Assembly: GCA_030158725.1 (NCBI GenBank)
Contig: JAOASJ010000034.1
Coordinates: forward strand, 1-64,000
DNA from: Bacteroidia bacterium
GTDB taxonomy: Bacteria; Bacteroidota; Bacteroidia; NS11-12g; UBA955
Length of the DNA: 64,000 nucleotides
Direction of reading: 5' to 3'
Shown here: one piece after another, positions 9,876 to 18,725 of the stretch
How the letters are laid out: each line of letters opens with the position of its first letter
Numbering within the stretch: position 1 is the first letter of the stretch
Notes under the pieces: generated by a model
Databases searched by the model: none
The model's input: only the letters and a program-made list of their open reading frames with translations
Told to the model about the DNA's origin: nothing
Translations under genes and position numbers: made by a program

Positions 9876-11264
9876 ATGACATTAATTAAATCAATATCAG
9901 GTTTTAGAGGCACAATTGGCGGTAAACCAGATGAGAACTTAACACCTGTAGATATTGTTAAATTCGCTTCTGCTTATGGTGCTTGGGTCCTAAGTAAAGA
10001 CAACGGAAAACTTGTTATTATTGGTAGAGATGCTAGAATCTCCGGTAAAATAGTTTCCGACTTAGTTGTTTCTACCTTATTATCAATGGGATTAGATGTG
10101 GTAAACCTTGGTTTATCAACCACTCCTACCGTTGAAATGGCGGTTAAACTTGAAAAAGCTGCAGGAGGTATTATATTAACTGCCAGCCACAATCCTAAAC
10201 AATGGAATGCATTAAAATTGCTTAATAATTTAGGTGAGTTTATTTCTGGTGCTGAGGCAAGTAAAGTATTAGAAATTGCAGAATCACAATCTTTTGAATT
10301 TGCCGATGTTAATTCATTAGGAAAATACACCGAAGACAATACTTACCTTCAAAAGCATATCGAAGAAATTTTAAAACTTCCTTTGGTAGATGTTGAAGCA
10401 ATAAAAGAAAAAAAGTTTAGTATAGTTGTTGATGCTGTTAACTCTAGCGGAGGAATAGCAGTACCAATGTTATTAAAAGCTTTGGGGGTTGAGCAAATCA
10501 TAGAGTTAAATTGTGAACCAACTGGTCATTTCGCCCATAATCCTGAACCACTTCCTGAACACTTAACAGAATTGTCATCAATGGTAAAAAGCAAAAAAGC
10601 CCATTTGGGAATTTGTGTTGATCCAGATGTAGACAGACTTGCTTTAGTGGGTGAAGATGGCGGAATGTTTGGTGAAGAGTATACCTTGGTTGCTGTTGCT
10701 GATTATATCTTAAAACACCACAAAAAAGGAAACACAGTTTCAAACTTATCTTCTACTAGAGCATTAAAAGACATCACGGAAAAAGCAGGTGGTAAATACA
10801 CTGCGAGTGCTGTTGGTGAAGTTAATGTTGTTGAGATGATGAAAGAAACCAAGGCTGTAATTGGTGGTGAAGGCAATGGTGGAATTATCTATCCAGAATT
10901 ACATTATGGTCGCGACGCTTTAGTAGGCATCGCATTATTCTTGAGTTCACTTTCAAAATCAGGCAAAACCTGCACGGCTTTGAGAATGAGTTTTCCGAAC
11001 TATATTATTTCGAAAAACAAAGTTGATTTAACCAAGGATATTAACCCAGATGAAGTTCTTGAAAAAATCAAAGAGAAATACAAAAAGTTTGAAATCAACA
11101 CAGTTGATGGAGTTAGAATAGATTTTGATGAAGAATGGATACATTTACGTAAATCTAATACTGAACCAATCATTCGTATTTACGCCGAAAGTAAGTCAGA
11201 GACAACGGCAAGAAACTTAACCATGAAAATCATCAAAGATATTGGTGAAATAGCAAATCAATAA
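9876..11264 (+). CDS. glmM: Phosphoglucosamine mutase
   Basis: GRDARISG, TASHNPKQWNALK, DPDVDRLALV, GGEGNGG, RKSNTEPIIRIYAES: phosphohexomutase motifs. Confidence 0.9.
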   Translation: MTLIKSISGFRGTIGGKPDENLTPVDIVKFASAYGAWVLSKDNGKLVIIGRDARISGKIVSDLVVSTLLSMGLDVVNLGLSTTPTVEMAVKLEKAAGGIILTASHNPKQWNALKLLNNLGEFISGAEASKVLEIAESQSFEFADVNSLGKYTEDNTYLQKHIEEILKLPLVDVEAIKEKKFSIVVDAVNSSGGIAVPMLLKALGVEQIIELNCEPTGHFAHNPEPLPEHLTELSSMVKSKKAHLGICVDPDVDRLALVGEDGGMFGEEYTLVAVADYILKHHKKGNTVSNLSSTRALKDITEKAGGKYTASAVGEVNVVEMMKETKAVIGGEGNGGIIYPELHYGRDALVGIALFLSSLSKSGKTCTALRMSFPNYIISKNKVDLTKDINPDEVLEKIKEKYKKFEINTVDGVRIDFDEEWIHLRKSNTEPIIRIYAESKSETTARNLTMKIIKDIGEIANQ

Positions 11265-11299
11265 CAAATCCTATCCAGGAAAAAAATACAGTTTAAAAC

Positions 11300-12400
11300 A
11301 TGTCATTACAGTGTGGTATCGTAGGACTTCCAAACGTTGGTAAATCTACCCTCTTCAATTGCCTTAGCAATGCTAAAGCACAAGCAGCTAATTTTCCTTT
11401 TTGCACCATCGAACCGAATGTTGGTGTAATCACGGTTCCAGATGAACGCTTGCAAAAACTAACTGAGATCGCAAAACCTCAGAACATAGTTCCAGCAACA
11501 GTTGAAATCGTAGACATAGCTGGATTGGTTAAAGGAGCTAGTAAGGGAGAAGGTTTGGGTAACCAATTCCTTGGTAACATAAAAAGTACTCAAGCCATAT
11601 TACACGTATTAAGATGTTTTGAAGACGACAACATCATTCACGTTGATGGTTCTGTTAATCCAATTAGAGACAAAGAAATTATAGACACTGAACTGCAGTT
11701 AAAAGATTTAGAAGCAGTAGAAAATAGATTATTAAGAGTTCAAAAGCAGGCTAAAGCTGGAGATAAAGATGCCAGTAAAATTGCAGATGCTTGTGAGAAA
11801 CTTAAAGCCCATTTGTTACAAGGTTTAAATGCCAGAACAATGGATGGTTTAACTGACGAACAAAAGGAGTTAACTGAAGATTTGAATTTATTAACTGGCA
11901 AACCAGTTTTATATGTTTGTAATGTTGATGAGAAAAGTTTACCTAACGGCAATGCATGGGTAGATCAAATTAGAGAAATGGCTGCAAAAGAAAATGCAGA
12001 TGTAATGGTAATTTGCGCTGCAGCAGAAGCTGATATTGCAGAATTAGAAGACCCTGAAGAAAGAGCAATGTTTTTAAATGATTTGGGGATGAGCGAAAGC
12101 GGTGTAGCTAAATTAATTAAAGCAGCATACAAGATGCTCAATTATATCACCTATTTCACTGTTGGAGAAAAAGAAGTAAGAGCTTGGACAATTACAAGAG
12201 GCATGAAAGCGCCACAGGCGGCTGCTGTAATTCACACAGACTTTGAAAAAGGATTTATTAGGGCTGAAGTAATAAAATATGACGATTACCTTCAATATGG
12301 CACCGAATCTGCAATTAAAGAGGCAGGTAAACTAGGTGTAGAGGGTAAAGAATACATAGTAAAAGATGGAGATTGCATGCATTTTAGATTCAATGTTTAA
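11300..12400 (+). CDS. ychF: Redox-regulated ATPase YchF (Obg-family GTPase)
   Basis: GIVGLPNVGKSTLFNCLSNAKAQAANFPFCTIEPNVGVI and a C-terminal TGS-like domain (FTVGEKEVRAWTITRG, GKEYIVKDGDCMHFRFNV). Confidence 0.97.
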   Translation: MSLQCGIVGLPNVGKSTLFNCLSNAKAQAANFPFCTIEPNVGVITVPDERLQKLTEIAKPQNIVPATVEIVDIAGLVKGASKGEGLGNQFLGNIKSTQAILHVLRCFEDDNIIHVDGSVNPIRDKEIIDTELQLKDLEAVENRLLRVQKQAKAGDKDASKIADACEKLKAHLLQGLNARTMDGLTDEQKELTEDLNLLTGKPVLYVCNVDEKSLPNGNAWVDQIREMAAKENADVMVICAAAEADIAELEDPEERAMFLNDLGMSESGVAKLIKAAYKMLNYITYFTVGEKEVRAWTITRGMKAPQAAAVIHTDFEKGFIRAEVIKYDDYLQYGTESAIKEAGKLGVEGKEYIVKDGDCMHFRFNV

Positions 12401-12426
12401 AATAATTGAATTATTTTCAAAAAGCA

Positions 12427-12457
12427 TTTGTTTAAATCAATAAAAATCTTACTTTTG
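12427..12457 (+). promoter_or_regulatory. Bacteroidota-type promoter for tRNA-Lys (TTTG-N19-TACTTTTG)
   Basis: TTTG at 12427-12430, 19-nt spacer, TACTTTTG at 12450-12457, 13 nt before the tRNA 5' end. Confidence 0.8.
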
Positions 12458-12470
12458 CACCACGTTTAAC

Positions 12471-12546
12471 GATTCCGTAGCTCAGCTGGTAGAGCATTAC
12501 ACTTTTAATGTAGTGGTCCTGGGTTCGAATCCCAGCGGGATCACCA
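12471..12546 (+). tRNA. tRNA-Lys (anticodon UUU), CCA encoded
   Basis: Acceptor GATTCCG/CGGGATC, anticodon loop CTTTTAA, T-arm GGTTCGAATCC, 3' ACCA. Confidence 0.96.
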
Positions 12547-12558
12547 GAACAAAACGAA

Positions 12559-12586
12559 AAACCTGAATTTATTCAGGTTTTTTTTA
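12559..12586 (+). terminator. Intrinsic terminator downstream of tRNA-Lys
   Basis: AAACCTGAA-TTTA-TTCAGGTTT followed by a T-run. Confidence 0.85.
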
Positions 12587-13179
12587 TGCATTAATTTTCC
12601 AATTAAAATACGGATTATTTCAAGCTACAATTCAGACCCATTAGCAATTAATGACGCTTGCCATTGATGTTTTATTAATTCTACCCCAAGCATTCACTTA
12701 AGGGCTTATAAATGCCTCTTAATCGAATTCTCTTATAGTCTATGGCCTGTAAAAAAATAGTGTGATTATAGTGACCTGTGCATCAAAACAATTTAAAGCC
12801 AAAAATAAGTTTGAACTGGAAACTTTAAAAAACTTAAACAAAGTAGAAATGAGTTTAAATACTCATTTTAACAAAAGATGAATAAAACACACTAATCACT
12901 ACTATTTTATACTAAAAGACAAAAAACAAAAAATACAATTAATTAAAATACAACAATTTACACAATTAGATTCTTAATGTTTCTTTTAAACAAATTCTAA
13001 AACTAAAAACTCCACAAATTTCATCAATTAAATACAATAATATTCCTTAAAAACATCATTTTTTTTCTTGAAATACAAATATTTTTCACTGTTTTTAGAC
13101 ATAAAACAAATTTAAACATTTGTAAAACAGCGTTTTAAATCAATTCACAATTATTTAGCTATTATTTAAACTTAAATGA

Positions 13180-13211
13180 TTTGGATTTTAATGGAATTGA
13201 AATTATGTTTG
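13180..13211 (+). promoter_or_regulatory. Candidate promoter of the sugar transferase gene (TTTG-N20-TATGTTTG)
   Basis: TTTG at 13180-13183 and TATGTTTG at 13204-13211; implies a leader of about 460 nt before the ATG at 13677. Confidence 0.6.
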
Positions 13212-13602
13212 CGGTGTGAAAAAGTAAGTATAAAATACTAAAACAATTTATACTTGAACACTTCACCAGAACTAAAACACTTTTCCGCATGGCTACCGAA
13301 CTAAAAACACAAATACATGAATACGCACAAAAGTGCTTTTACAATTTTCAAAACCGAATTGTTTAAGCCAACGACACAACGAAAAACAGGAACAATTGAA
13401 CGCTTATCAAGCTTGGATGTCTTTACATCGAGCCATAATGAGTCTTTTGTTTTTTCTCCATATCCGCTTCAAAAATCAACTATTTCCAGAGCTCAAGCAG
13501 GGCTATTAACTTGTACTTTCACCTTTAATTCCACGTCTTCTAATCATTGTTTTGATTGGCAAGTTGTGACCATGACTCAAATTGACAATTTCTGCAATGA
13601 AT

Positions 13603-13630
13603 TGACAATGGGTTCTCCGTCGCATTGTCA
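13603..13630 (+). promoter_or_regulatory. Leader hairpin upstream of the sugar transferase gene
   Basis: TGACAATG-N12-CATTGTCA, a perfect 8-bp stem; a second TTGACAAT at 13582-13589 can pair with the same 3' arm. Confidence 0.4.
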
Positions 13631-13676
13631 GCATTAATCATTTGAATTTTTACACGAAGGAAAATCTGAAAAGCAC

Positions 13677-15236
13677 ATGGGAATTTCAAAAATTAGAAAA
13701 CAGTCTGATTTAATGGTATCAGAAGAATTGGCCGCCAAAAAAGCGAGCTATCATTCTCTTATTGATACACCATTTCCTGAAGGGACATTTCTCAACAACA
13801 CACAAATTACACAAAATCACATGATACGCAATTTACCCTCAATTAATTTGAGTGCCAATATTAGGTACTTAAAATTAATTTTAAAATTTGGAGATCTACT
13901 ACTACTTAACGCAAGTTATTTATTCGCATTCTATGTTAACCACAATAGTTTGGAATTAATTGGCACTAGAGATTCAAAAATCTTCTTATTCGTTTCAAAC
14001 TTTGTATGGATGTATTTCATGCACCATTTCAATGAATTTACTTTTAAAAGAAATACATCAATAGAAGAATGTGTTTACAAGAGATTAAAGCTTATTCTTT
14101 ATTTCTTCTTAGCAATGGCTTCTTTCGCACACTTGTTTGCTTTGCATCAGTTAAGTGGAAACGCATTTACATTGTTTTTTCTTAACTTTGGTATATTCAT
14201 TTTAATTTATAGAATTGCTACAATATCTGCGCTTAAAAGGATTAGAGTTAATGGCAAAAACCTAATCAATGCAGTTATTATTGGCCCAAAAGACAACAGC
14301 AATGATATTATTAATGCATTGACAGTTGATTTGTCTCAAGGATATAGAGTGTTGGGGTATTTCAACGAAAAGCAAGAGCAAGAAGTAAAATCAAACTATC
14401 TAGGTAAAATTCAAGATCTTTACCATTTTGCAAGTTCACACAAAATTCATGAAGTATATGTAACTTTAAGTGATTTTGGCTCTAATGAAATTAAAAATCT
14501 TATTAATTTCTGTGAAAGAAATTTAATTCGCATAAAGTTTGTTCCTGATTATAAAATCTTCAGAGAAACAAATAATGTGTCAATTGATTTCCAAGGTCAT
14601 GTTCCTGTTGTTTCCTTGCGTATGGAGCCTCTTGAGCAACCTTTGAACAGAATAAAAAAGAGAAGTTTTGATATCTTTTTCTCTTTAGTTGTTATAGTTT
14701 TTATCTTCCCATGGTTATTCCCTATCTTAATGGTATTGGTGAAAATAAGTTCTCCAGGTCCTATTTTCTTCCGTCAGAAACGCACAGGTGAAGGCAATAG
14801 AGAGTTTTATTGTTGGAAATTCAGAACCATGCGTGTTAACAATGATTCTGACAACAAACAAGCTACGGCTAACGATAAACGTATAACTTCAATTGGTAAG
14901 TTTTTAAGAAAAACCAATTTAGATGAAATGCCTCAATTCTTTAACGTATTGTTTGGTAATATGTCAGTTGTTGGACCTAGACCTCACATGATTAAACACA
15001 CCAATGAGTATTCTGAACTTATCGATAATTATTTGGTTCGCCATTTTGCAAAACCAGGTATTACAGGATGGGCTCAAACCAATGGATTAAGAGGTGAAAC
15101 TAAAAACATTGAAAAAATGGCCAAGCGTGTACAATATGATATATGGTACATTGAAAATTGGACTTTTGTTCTTGAGTTAAAAATCATTTACTCAACGATC
15201 AAAAACATGATAGTAGGTGATAAAAACGCTGTTTAA
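13677..15236 (+). CDS. Exopolysaccharide-initiating sugar transferase (WcaJ-like undecaprenyl-phosphate glucose phosphotransferase)
   Basis: N-terminal TM helices, Rossmann-like middle (NAVIIGPKDNSNDII), C-terminal bacterial sugar transferase domain (KRSFDIFFSLVVIVFIFP, GPIFFRQKRTGEGNREFYCWKFRTMR, LDEMPQFFNVLFGNMSVVGPRPHM). Confidence 0.93.
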   Translation: MGISKIRKQSDLMVSEELAAKKASYHSLIDTPFPEGTFLNNTQITQNHMIRNLPSINLSANIRYLKLILKFGDLLLLNASYLFAFYVNHNSLELIGTRDSKIFLFVSNFVWMYFMHHFNEFTFKRNTSIEECVYKRLKLILYFFLAMASFAHLFALHQLSGNAFTLFFLNFGIFILIYRIATISALKRIRVNGKNLINAVIIGPKDNSNDIINALTVDLSQGYRVLGYFNEKQEQEVKSNYLGKIQDLYHFASSHKIHEVYVTLSDFGSNEIKNLINFCERNLIRIKFVPDYKIFRETNNVSIDFQGHVPVVSLRMEPLEQPLNRIKKRSFDIFFSLVVIVFIFPWLFPILMVLVKISSPGPIFFRQKRTGEGNREFYCWKFRTMRVNNDSDNKQATANDKRITSIGKFLRKTNLDEMPQFFNVLFGNMSVVGPRPHMIKHTNEYSELIDNYLVRHFAKPGITGWAQTNGLRGETKNIEKMAKRVQYDIWYIENWTFVLELKIIYSTIKNMIVGDKNAV

Positions 15237-15279
15237 TTCAGCTTCAAAAAAATACTAAAAAATTGTGACTAGCTCACAA

Positions 15280-15312
15280 AATAGAGTCTTCGAAAGAAGG
15301 CTCTATTTTTTT
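15280..15312. terminator. Terminator shared by the converging EPS transcription units
   Basis: AATAGAGtCTTC-GAAA-GAAGgCTCTATT followed by a T-run on the + strand, in the convergent gap. Confidence 0.8.
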
Positions 15313-16559
15313 TAACTCAATATTTCAGACTTCATCGCTTGAAGTATTGCTTCTTGATCCAAATACCTTTCTGCATAAACCCTAGCATTTGCTCTGGCAT
15401 TGGAATAATCTTTTGTACAGGCTAATACAATTGCTTCTTGAAGCAATTGATTGTTTTCTGGATCTATCACTATGCCCATGTCATTATTGACGATTTCATC
15501 AAACAAGCTTGTTCCAGCAAATGCAGTAGCAATTACTAAGCCTCCAGAAGATAATATAGTGCTTAATTTACTTGGCATTACAAGATCAGCTGCTTGAGCT
15601 TTTTGTAGGACTAAATGAACGTCTGCCATATTCAAAAACATATTGAATACATTAAAATCTTGAAGCGGAAGGAAATGAACATTAGAAACTGATTTATTCT
15701 TACAAATTTGCTCCAAATTCGCTTTATAAGGTCCCGTTCCACAGATTACAAATTGTATTTCTGCTTGCGATTGACATTCAATAGCAATATCAATTAGTGC
15801 ATCCAAACCTTGCTTCTCTCCTATACTACCAGAGTATAAAACTATTTTATCACTTGGCTTAAAGCCCCATTTACTTTTTAATTCATTTCTATCAGCTAGT
15901 GGATGAAACAACTTAGTGTCTACCCAATTAGGAAATAATTTAATTGATTTATCAGATTTGGCCGCAATTTTTCTCATCATTCCTAATGAAATTGAACTAA
16001 TAGAATTTACATGGTTAAAAATGAACTTTTCCAATCCAAATAATATCTTGAAAAAACCCTCTGATTTCACCACTTTTAAATCACGTGCCGCTTCGATTTG
16101 AAGGTCTTGAATATGGTAATTTATTTTACCTCCTTTAACAAGTCGATAGAATAAAGCTAAATAGCCCAAATGAAAAGGTGGGGCCACACAAATTATGTTG
16201 TCAATTCGAGGTTTAAAAAGCAAACGCACAATAACACAAGTTGCAGAAGCAAAGAAAGTTGCCTCATGCACCATTCGTTTTAAGCCGCTTGGCACTTTTG
16301 GTACATACATGGGACATCTATAAACCATTAAGTTGCCATTCGAACTGCTTTCCTTTTTAAACCAGGTTCCTGAATATGGTTCTTGCACTTTCCAATTTGG
16401 ATAATATGGGAAACTGGTAACCACTGTAGTTTTTACATTATTCTCTGACAACCACTGGGCCATCTCGCCTGAGTATTTTCCAATTCCAGTTAGTTCAGGC
16501 GAAAAATTAATCCCCAATATCAATACAGAACTGCCTTTATTAACACTTAATTTTTCCAC
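15312..16559 (-). CDS. WcaI-family glycosyltransferase (GT4)
   Basis: VLILGINFSPELTGIGKYSGEMAQWL, VVTSFPYYPNWKV, GSIGEKQGLDALIDIA. Confidence 0.88.
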   Translation of the reverse strand: MEKLSVNKGSSVLILGINFSPELTGIGKYSGEMAQWLSENNVKTTVVTSFPYYPNWKVQEPYSGTWFKKESSSNGNLMVYRCPMYVPKVPSGLKRMVHEATFFASATCVIVRLLFKPRIDNIICVAPPFHLGYLALFYRLVKGGKINYHIQDLQIEAARDLKVVKSEGFFKILFGLEKFIFNHVNSISSISLGMMRKIAAKSDKSIKLFPNWVDTKLFHPLADRNELKSKWGFKPSDKIVLYSGSIGEKQGLDALIDIAIECQSQAEIQFVICGTGPYKANLEQICKNKSVSNVHFLPLQDFNVFNMFLNMADVHLVLQKAQAADLVMPSKLSTILSSGGLVIATAFAGTSLFDEIVNNDMGIVIDPENNQLLQEAIVLACTKDYSNARANARVYAERYLDQEAILQAMKSEILS

Positions 16560-16564
16560 GAATT

Positions 16565-17710
16565 TTAATTTGAAAAGATTTTAGATTTCACAAATCGAAT
16601 TGCCTTTTTGAAAAGCATTATTCTTTCTGTAATAGAAACTTTACGTTCAAGTTTTGAATGAACCGAAATAAAATTAAACACTGTAGCTTGTCTCATAAAT
16701 TGTGCATTTGCCATAAGCCTAGAACCATCATTGGTTTCAATATTTAAATAATTTCCGTTGTATGACCGCAACATAAAACCATTATGTCTCACGGGAATGT
16801 AGTCAAATAAAGAAAATTGGTTTATCATAGAAGATGTTACAACCTCATTTAAACTAGATTCATTTACAGCAAGAAGCTTATCATTGTATGTTTTTATTAC
16901 AATTTTTCCGTTGCTTTGTTCAAGAAATTTAAACTCCGTATTATTTTTACTAGATGAGGCATGCAAATAGTTTTCGTTTAAGCTTAACCATTGATTCTGC
17001 TTCGTTTTGATATAAAATGTATTGAGCTGTGATTCTCTTTTTTGGAATCCTTCAATCTCATCTAAACCTACAAATTGATAACCCAAGTTAATTAATTCTG
17101 GAATTAGGACCTTAATCAAATCATAGGTTTTGTTTTTCGGTTTAACAATATCCATATCTGCAATTTCGTCGTGCATTACCACAATTCCCTTGCCTTGCTT
17201 ATTTATTTCCATTAGATATGCTTCTAAAGCTTGCTCAACGGTTTTCCCTATATTCCAATAGTGACAATCGATTCCAGGGATTTCCCAATGAATAGGGCCA
17301 CACATATTCATAGAACTTCTTAAATTTCCATTTAATTCATCAGCCACTTCAGCTGACCATTTTCCATAAGGTGTTCTAAAGTAAATAAGTTCTGAGTTTA
17401 CATAGGGACTAATAACTGAATTGGTTCTTATAATTTGGTCTTGAACATCACCATTCACAGAACAATAATAAGGCATATCTGGGTGCTCGAAAGTGTGATT
17501 GGCAACTATATGTCCAAGCTCCTTTAGTTTTACCAAAACGTCGATGTTATTAGCAGCATATTTGCCCACCACAAAAAAAGTGGCCCGAATATTTAGCTGA
17601 TTCAAAAAAAGAGCAATAGGCAGTGTGTGAATGCCAGGTCCATCGTCAAAGGTTAAACAAAGCTGCTTTTCCTTTAGATTAAGTCCGTTTATATTGTCTC
17701 TATGAAACAT
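16565..17710 (-). CDS. Polysaccharide deacetylase with C-terminal fascin/beta-trefoil-like extension
   Basis: LTFDDGPGIHTLPIALFL, ANHTFEHPD, RTPYGKWS NodB motifs; C-terminal repeats resembling fascin (YIKTKQNQWLSLNENYL; FMLRSYNGNYLNIETNDGSRLMANA); no evident signal peptide. Confidence 0.82.
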   Translation of the reverse strand: MFHRDNINGLNLKEKQLCLTFDDGPGIHTLPIALFLNQLNIRATFFVVGKYAANNIDVLVKLKELGHIVANHTFEHPDMPYYCSVNGDVQDQIIRTNSVISPYVNSELIYFRTPYGKWSAEVADELNGNLRSSMNMCGPIHWEIPGIDCHYWNIGKTVEQALEAYLMEINKQGKGIVVMHDEIADMDIVKPKNKTYDLIKVLIPELINLGYQFVGLDEIEGFQKRESQLNTFYIKTKQNQWLSLNENYLHASSSKNNTEFKFLEQSNGKIVIKTYNDKLLAVNESSLNEVVTSSMINQFSLFDYIPVRHNGFMLRSYNGNYLNIETNDGSRLMANAQFMRQATVFNFISVHSKLERKVSITERIMLFKKAIRFVKSKIFSN

Positions 17711-17711
17711 T

Positions 17712-18716
17712 TTATTTGTTTAAAACTCTAGTAAATACTTGCAAATATTTTTTAGCTACCTCTTGTTTAGTCAAAGTACTTAAATACTTTGCTTTTTCAT
17801 CAAAATCACTATTTAAATCTTCGCTTGAAATAACCTTTTTCATACAATCTTTCAACGCTACGACATCTTTCATTGGGAATTTACAACCAAATCCATTGGC
17901 GGCTTCTGGCAATCCCCCAGCATCTGCAACAATTAACTCACAACCGGAGGCTAAGCCTTCTAAAGCAACAATACCAAAACCTTCTTTATCGATTGGGCAT
18001 ACCACCATAACCTTGTGTTCGTTTAATTTTTTAGCCAATTCCTCACCATGCATAAAGCCTAAGAAACGCACCCTATCGTTTAATCGGTGACGGTTGACTA
18101 TTTTGCGCAAGGTCCTAGATTCGGGACCATCACCTATAATGGTTAAATTATAATTTCCTCCCAACATTACAAATGCCTCTAACAAAATTATACAACCTTT
18201 ATAGGTAACCAAACGGCCAACGAATACAAAATCCATTTTTCGTTCAACTTCAGGGTAAATTTTAAAAACCTCATTGTTGTAACAGTTATATATGACATCT
18301 GCGTTGATGTGAAAATGATCTGCAATACTTTTACTTACAGAAATATTGGCATCGGCTTTATGAATAAAAAACAATTTTAAATCCGCTTTCCATTTTTTGT
18401 GGAACGCAATATGGAAATCATTGTGTGAGACCACATATTTCTTAAAAGGATTAAATAAAAACAACCAAAAGATTTTAAGGGTAATATTCGGCATGTAAAC
18501 AATATCACTCCAAAAAAACAGTCTTATTTGAGACAGTACATTCTTGTATTCTACAATCTCTACATTCTTAAAAGGATTGGGCTTAGTTTGTTTTTGTTCT
18601 GTTACCACTTTTACTTGATGACCAGCGTTAACAAACTCATTGATTAAATCTAAATTTAGATTTTCAATACCGCCAACATTTGGGTAGAATACAGAGCTAT
18701 ATACAAGTATTTTCAT
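17712..18716 (-). CDS. Glycosyltransferase family 4 protein
   Basis: FYPNVGGIENLNLDLINEFVNAGHQVKVVTE, FVGRLVTYKGCIILLEAF, DKEGFGIVALEGLASGCELIVADAGGLPE. Confidence 0.93.
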   Translation of the reverse strand: MKILVYSSVFYPNVGGIENLNLDLINEFVNAGHQVKVVTEQKQTKPNPFKNVEIVEYKNVLSQIRLFFWSDIVYMPNITLKIFWLFLFNPFKKYVVSHNDFHIAFHKKWKADLKLFFIHKADANISVSKSIADHFHINADVIYNCYNNEVFKIYPEVERKMDFVFVGRLVTYKGCIILLEAFVMLGGNYNLTIIGDGPESRTLRKIVNRHRLNDRVRFLGFMHGEELAKKLNEHKVMVVCPIDKEGFGIVALEGLASGCELIVADAGGLPEAANGFGCKFPMKDVVALKDCMKKVISSEDLNSDFDEKAKYLSTLTKQEVAKKYLQVFTRVLNK

Positions 18717-18725
18717 GAAGGATAA

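Noticed and set aside
9974-10339. 121-aa minus-strand ORF inside glmM
   Set aside because: Mirror of a highly conserved gene; no independent support
12471-13676. tRNA-Lys as an integration site for a mobile element in the following non-coding tract
   Set aside because: No integrase or transposase and no repeat of the tRNA 3' end found by eye; the tRNA has its own terminator and the tract leads into the EPS gene
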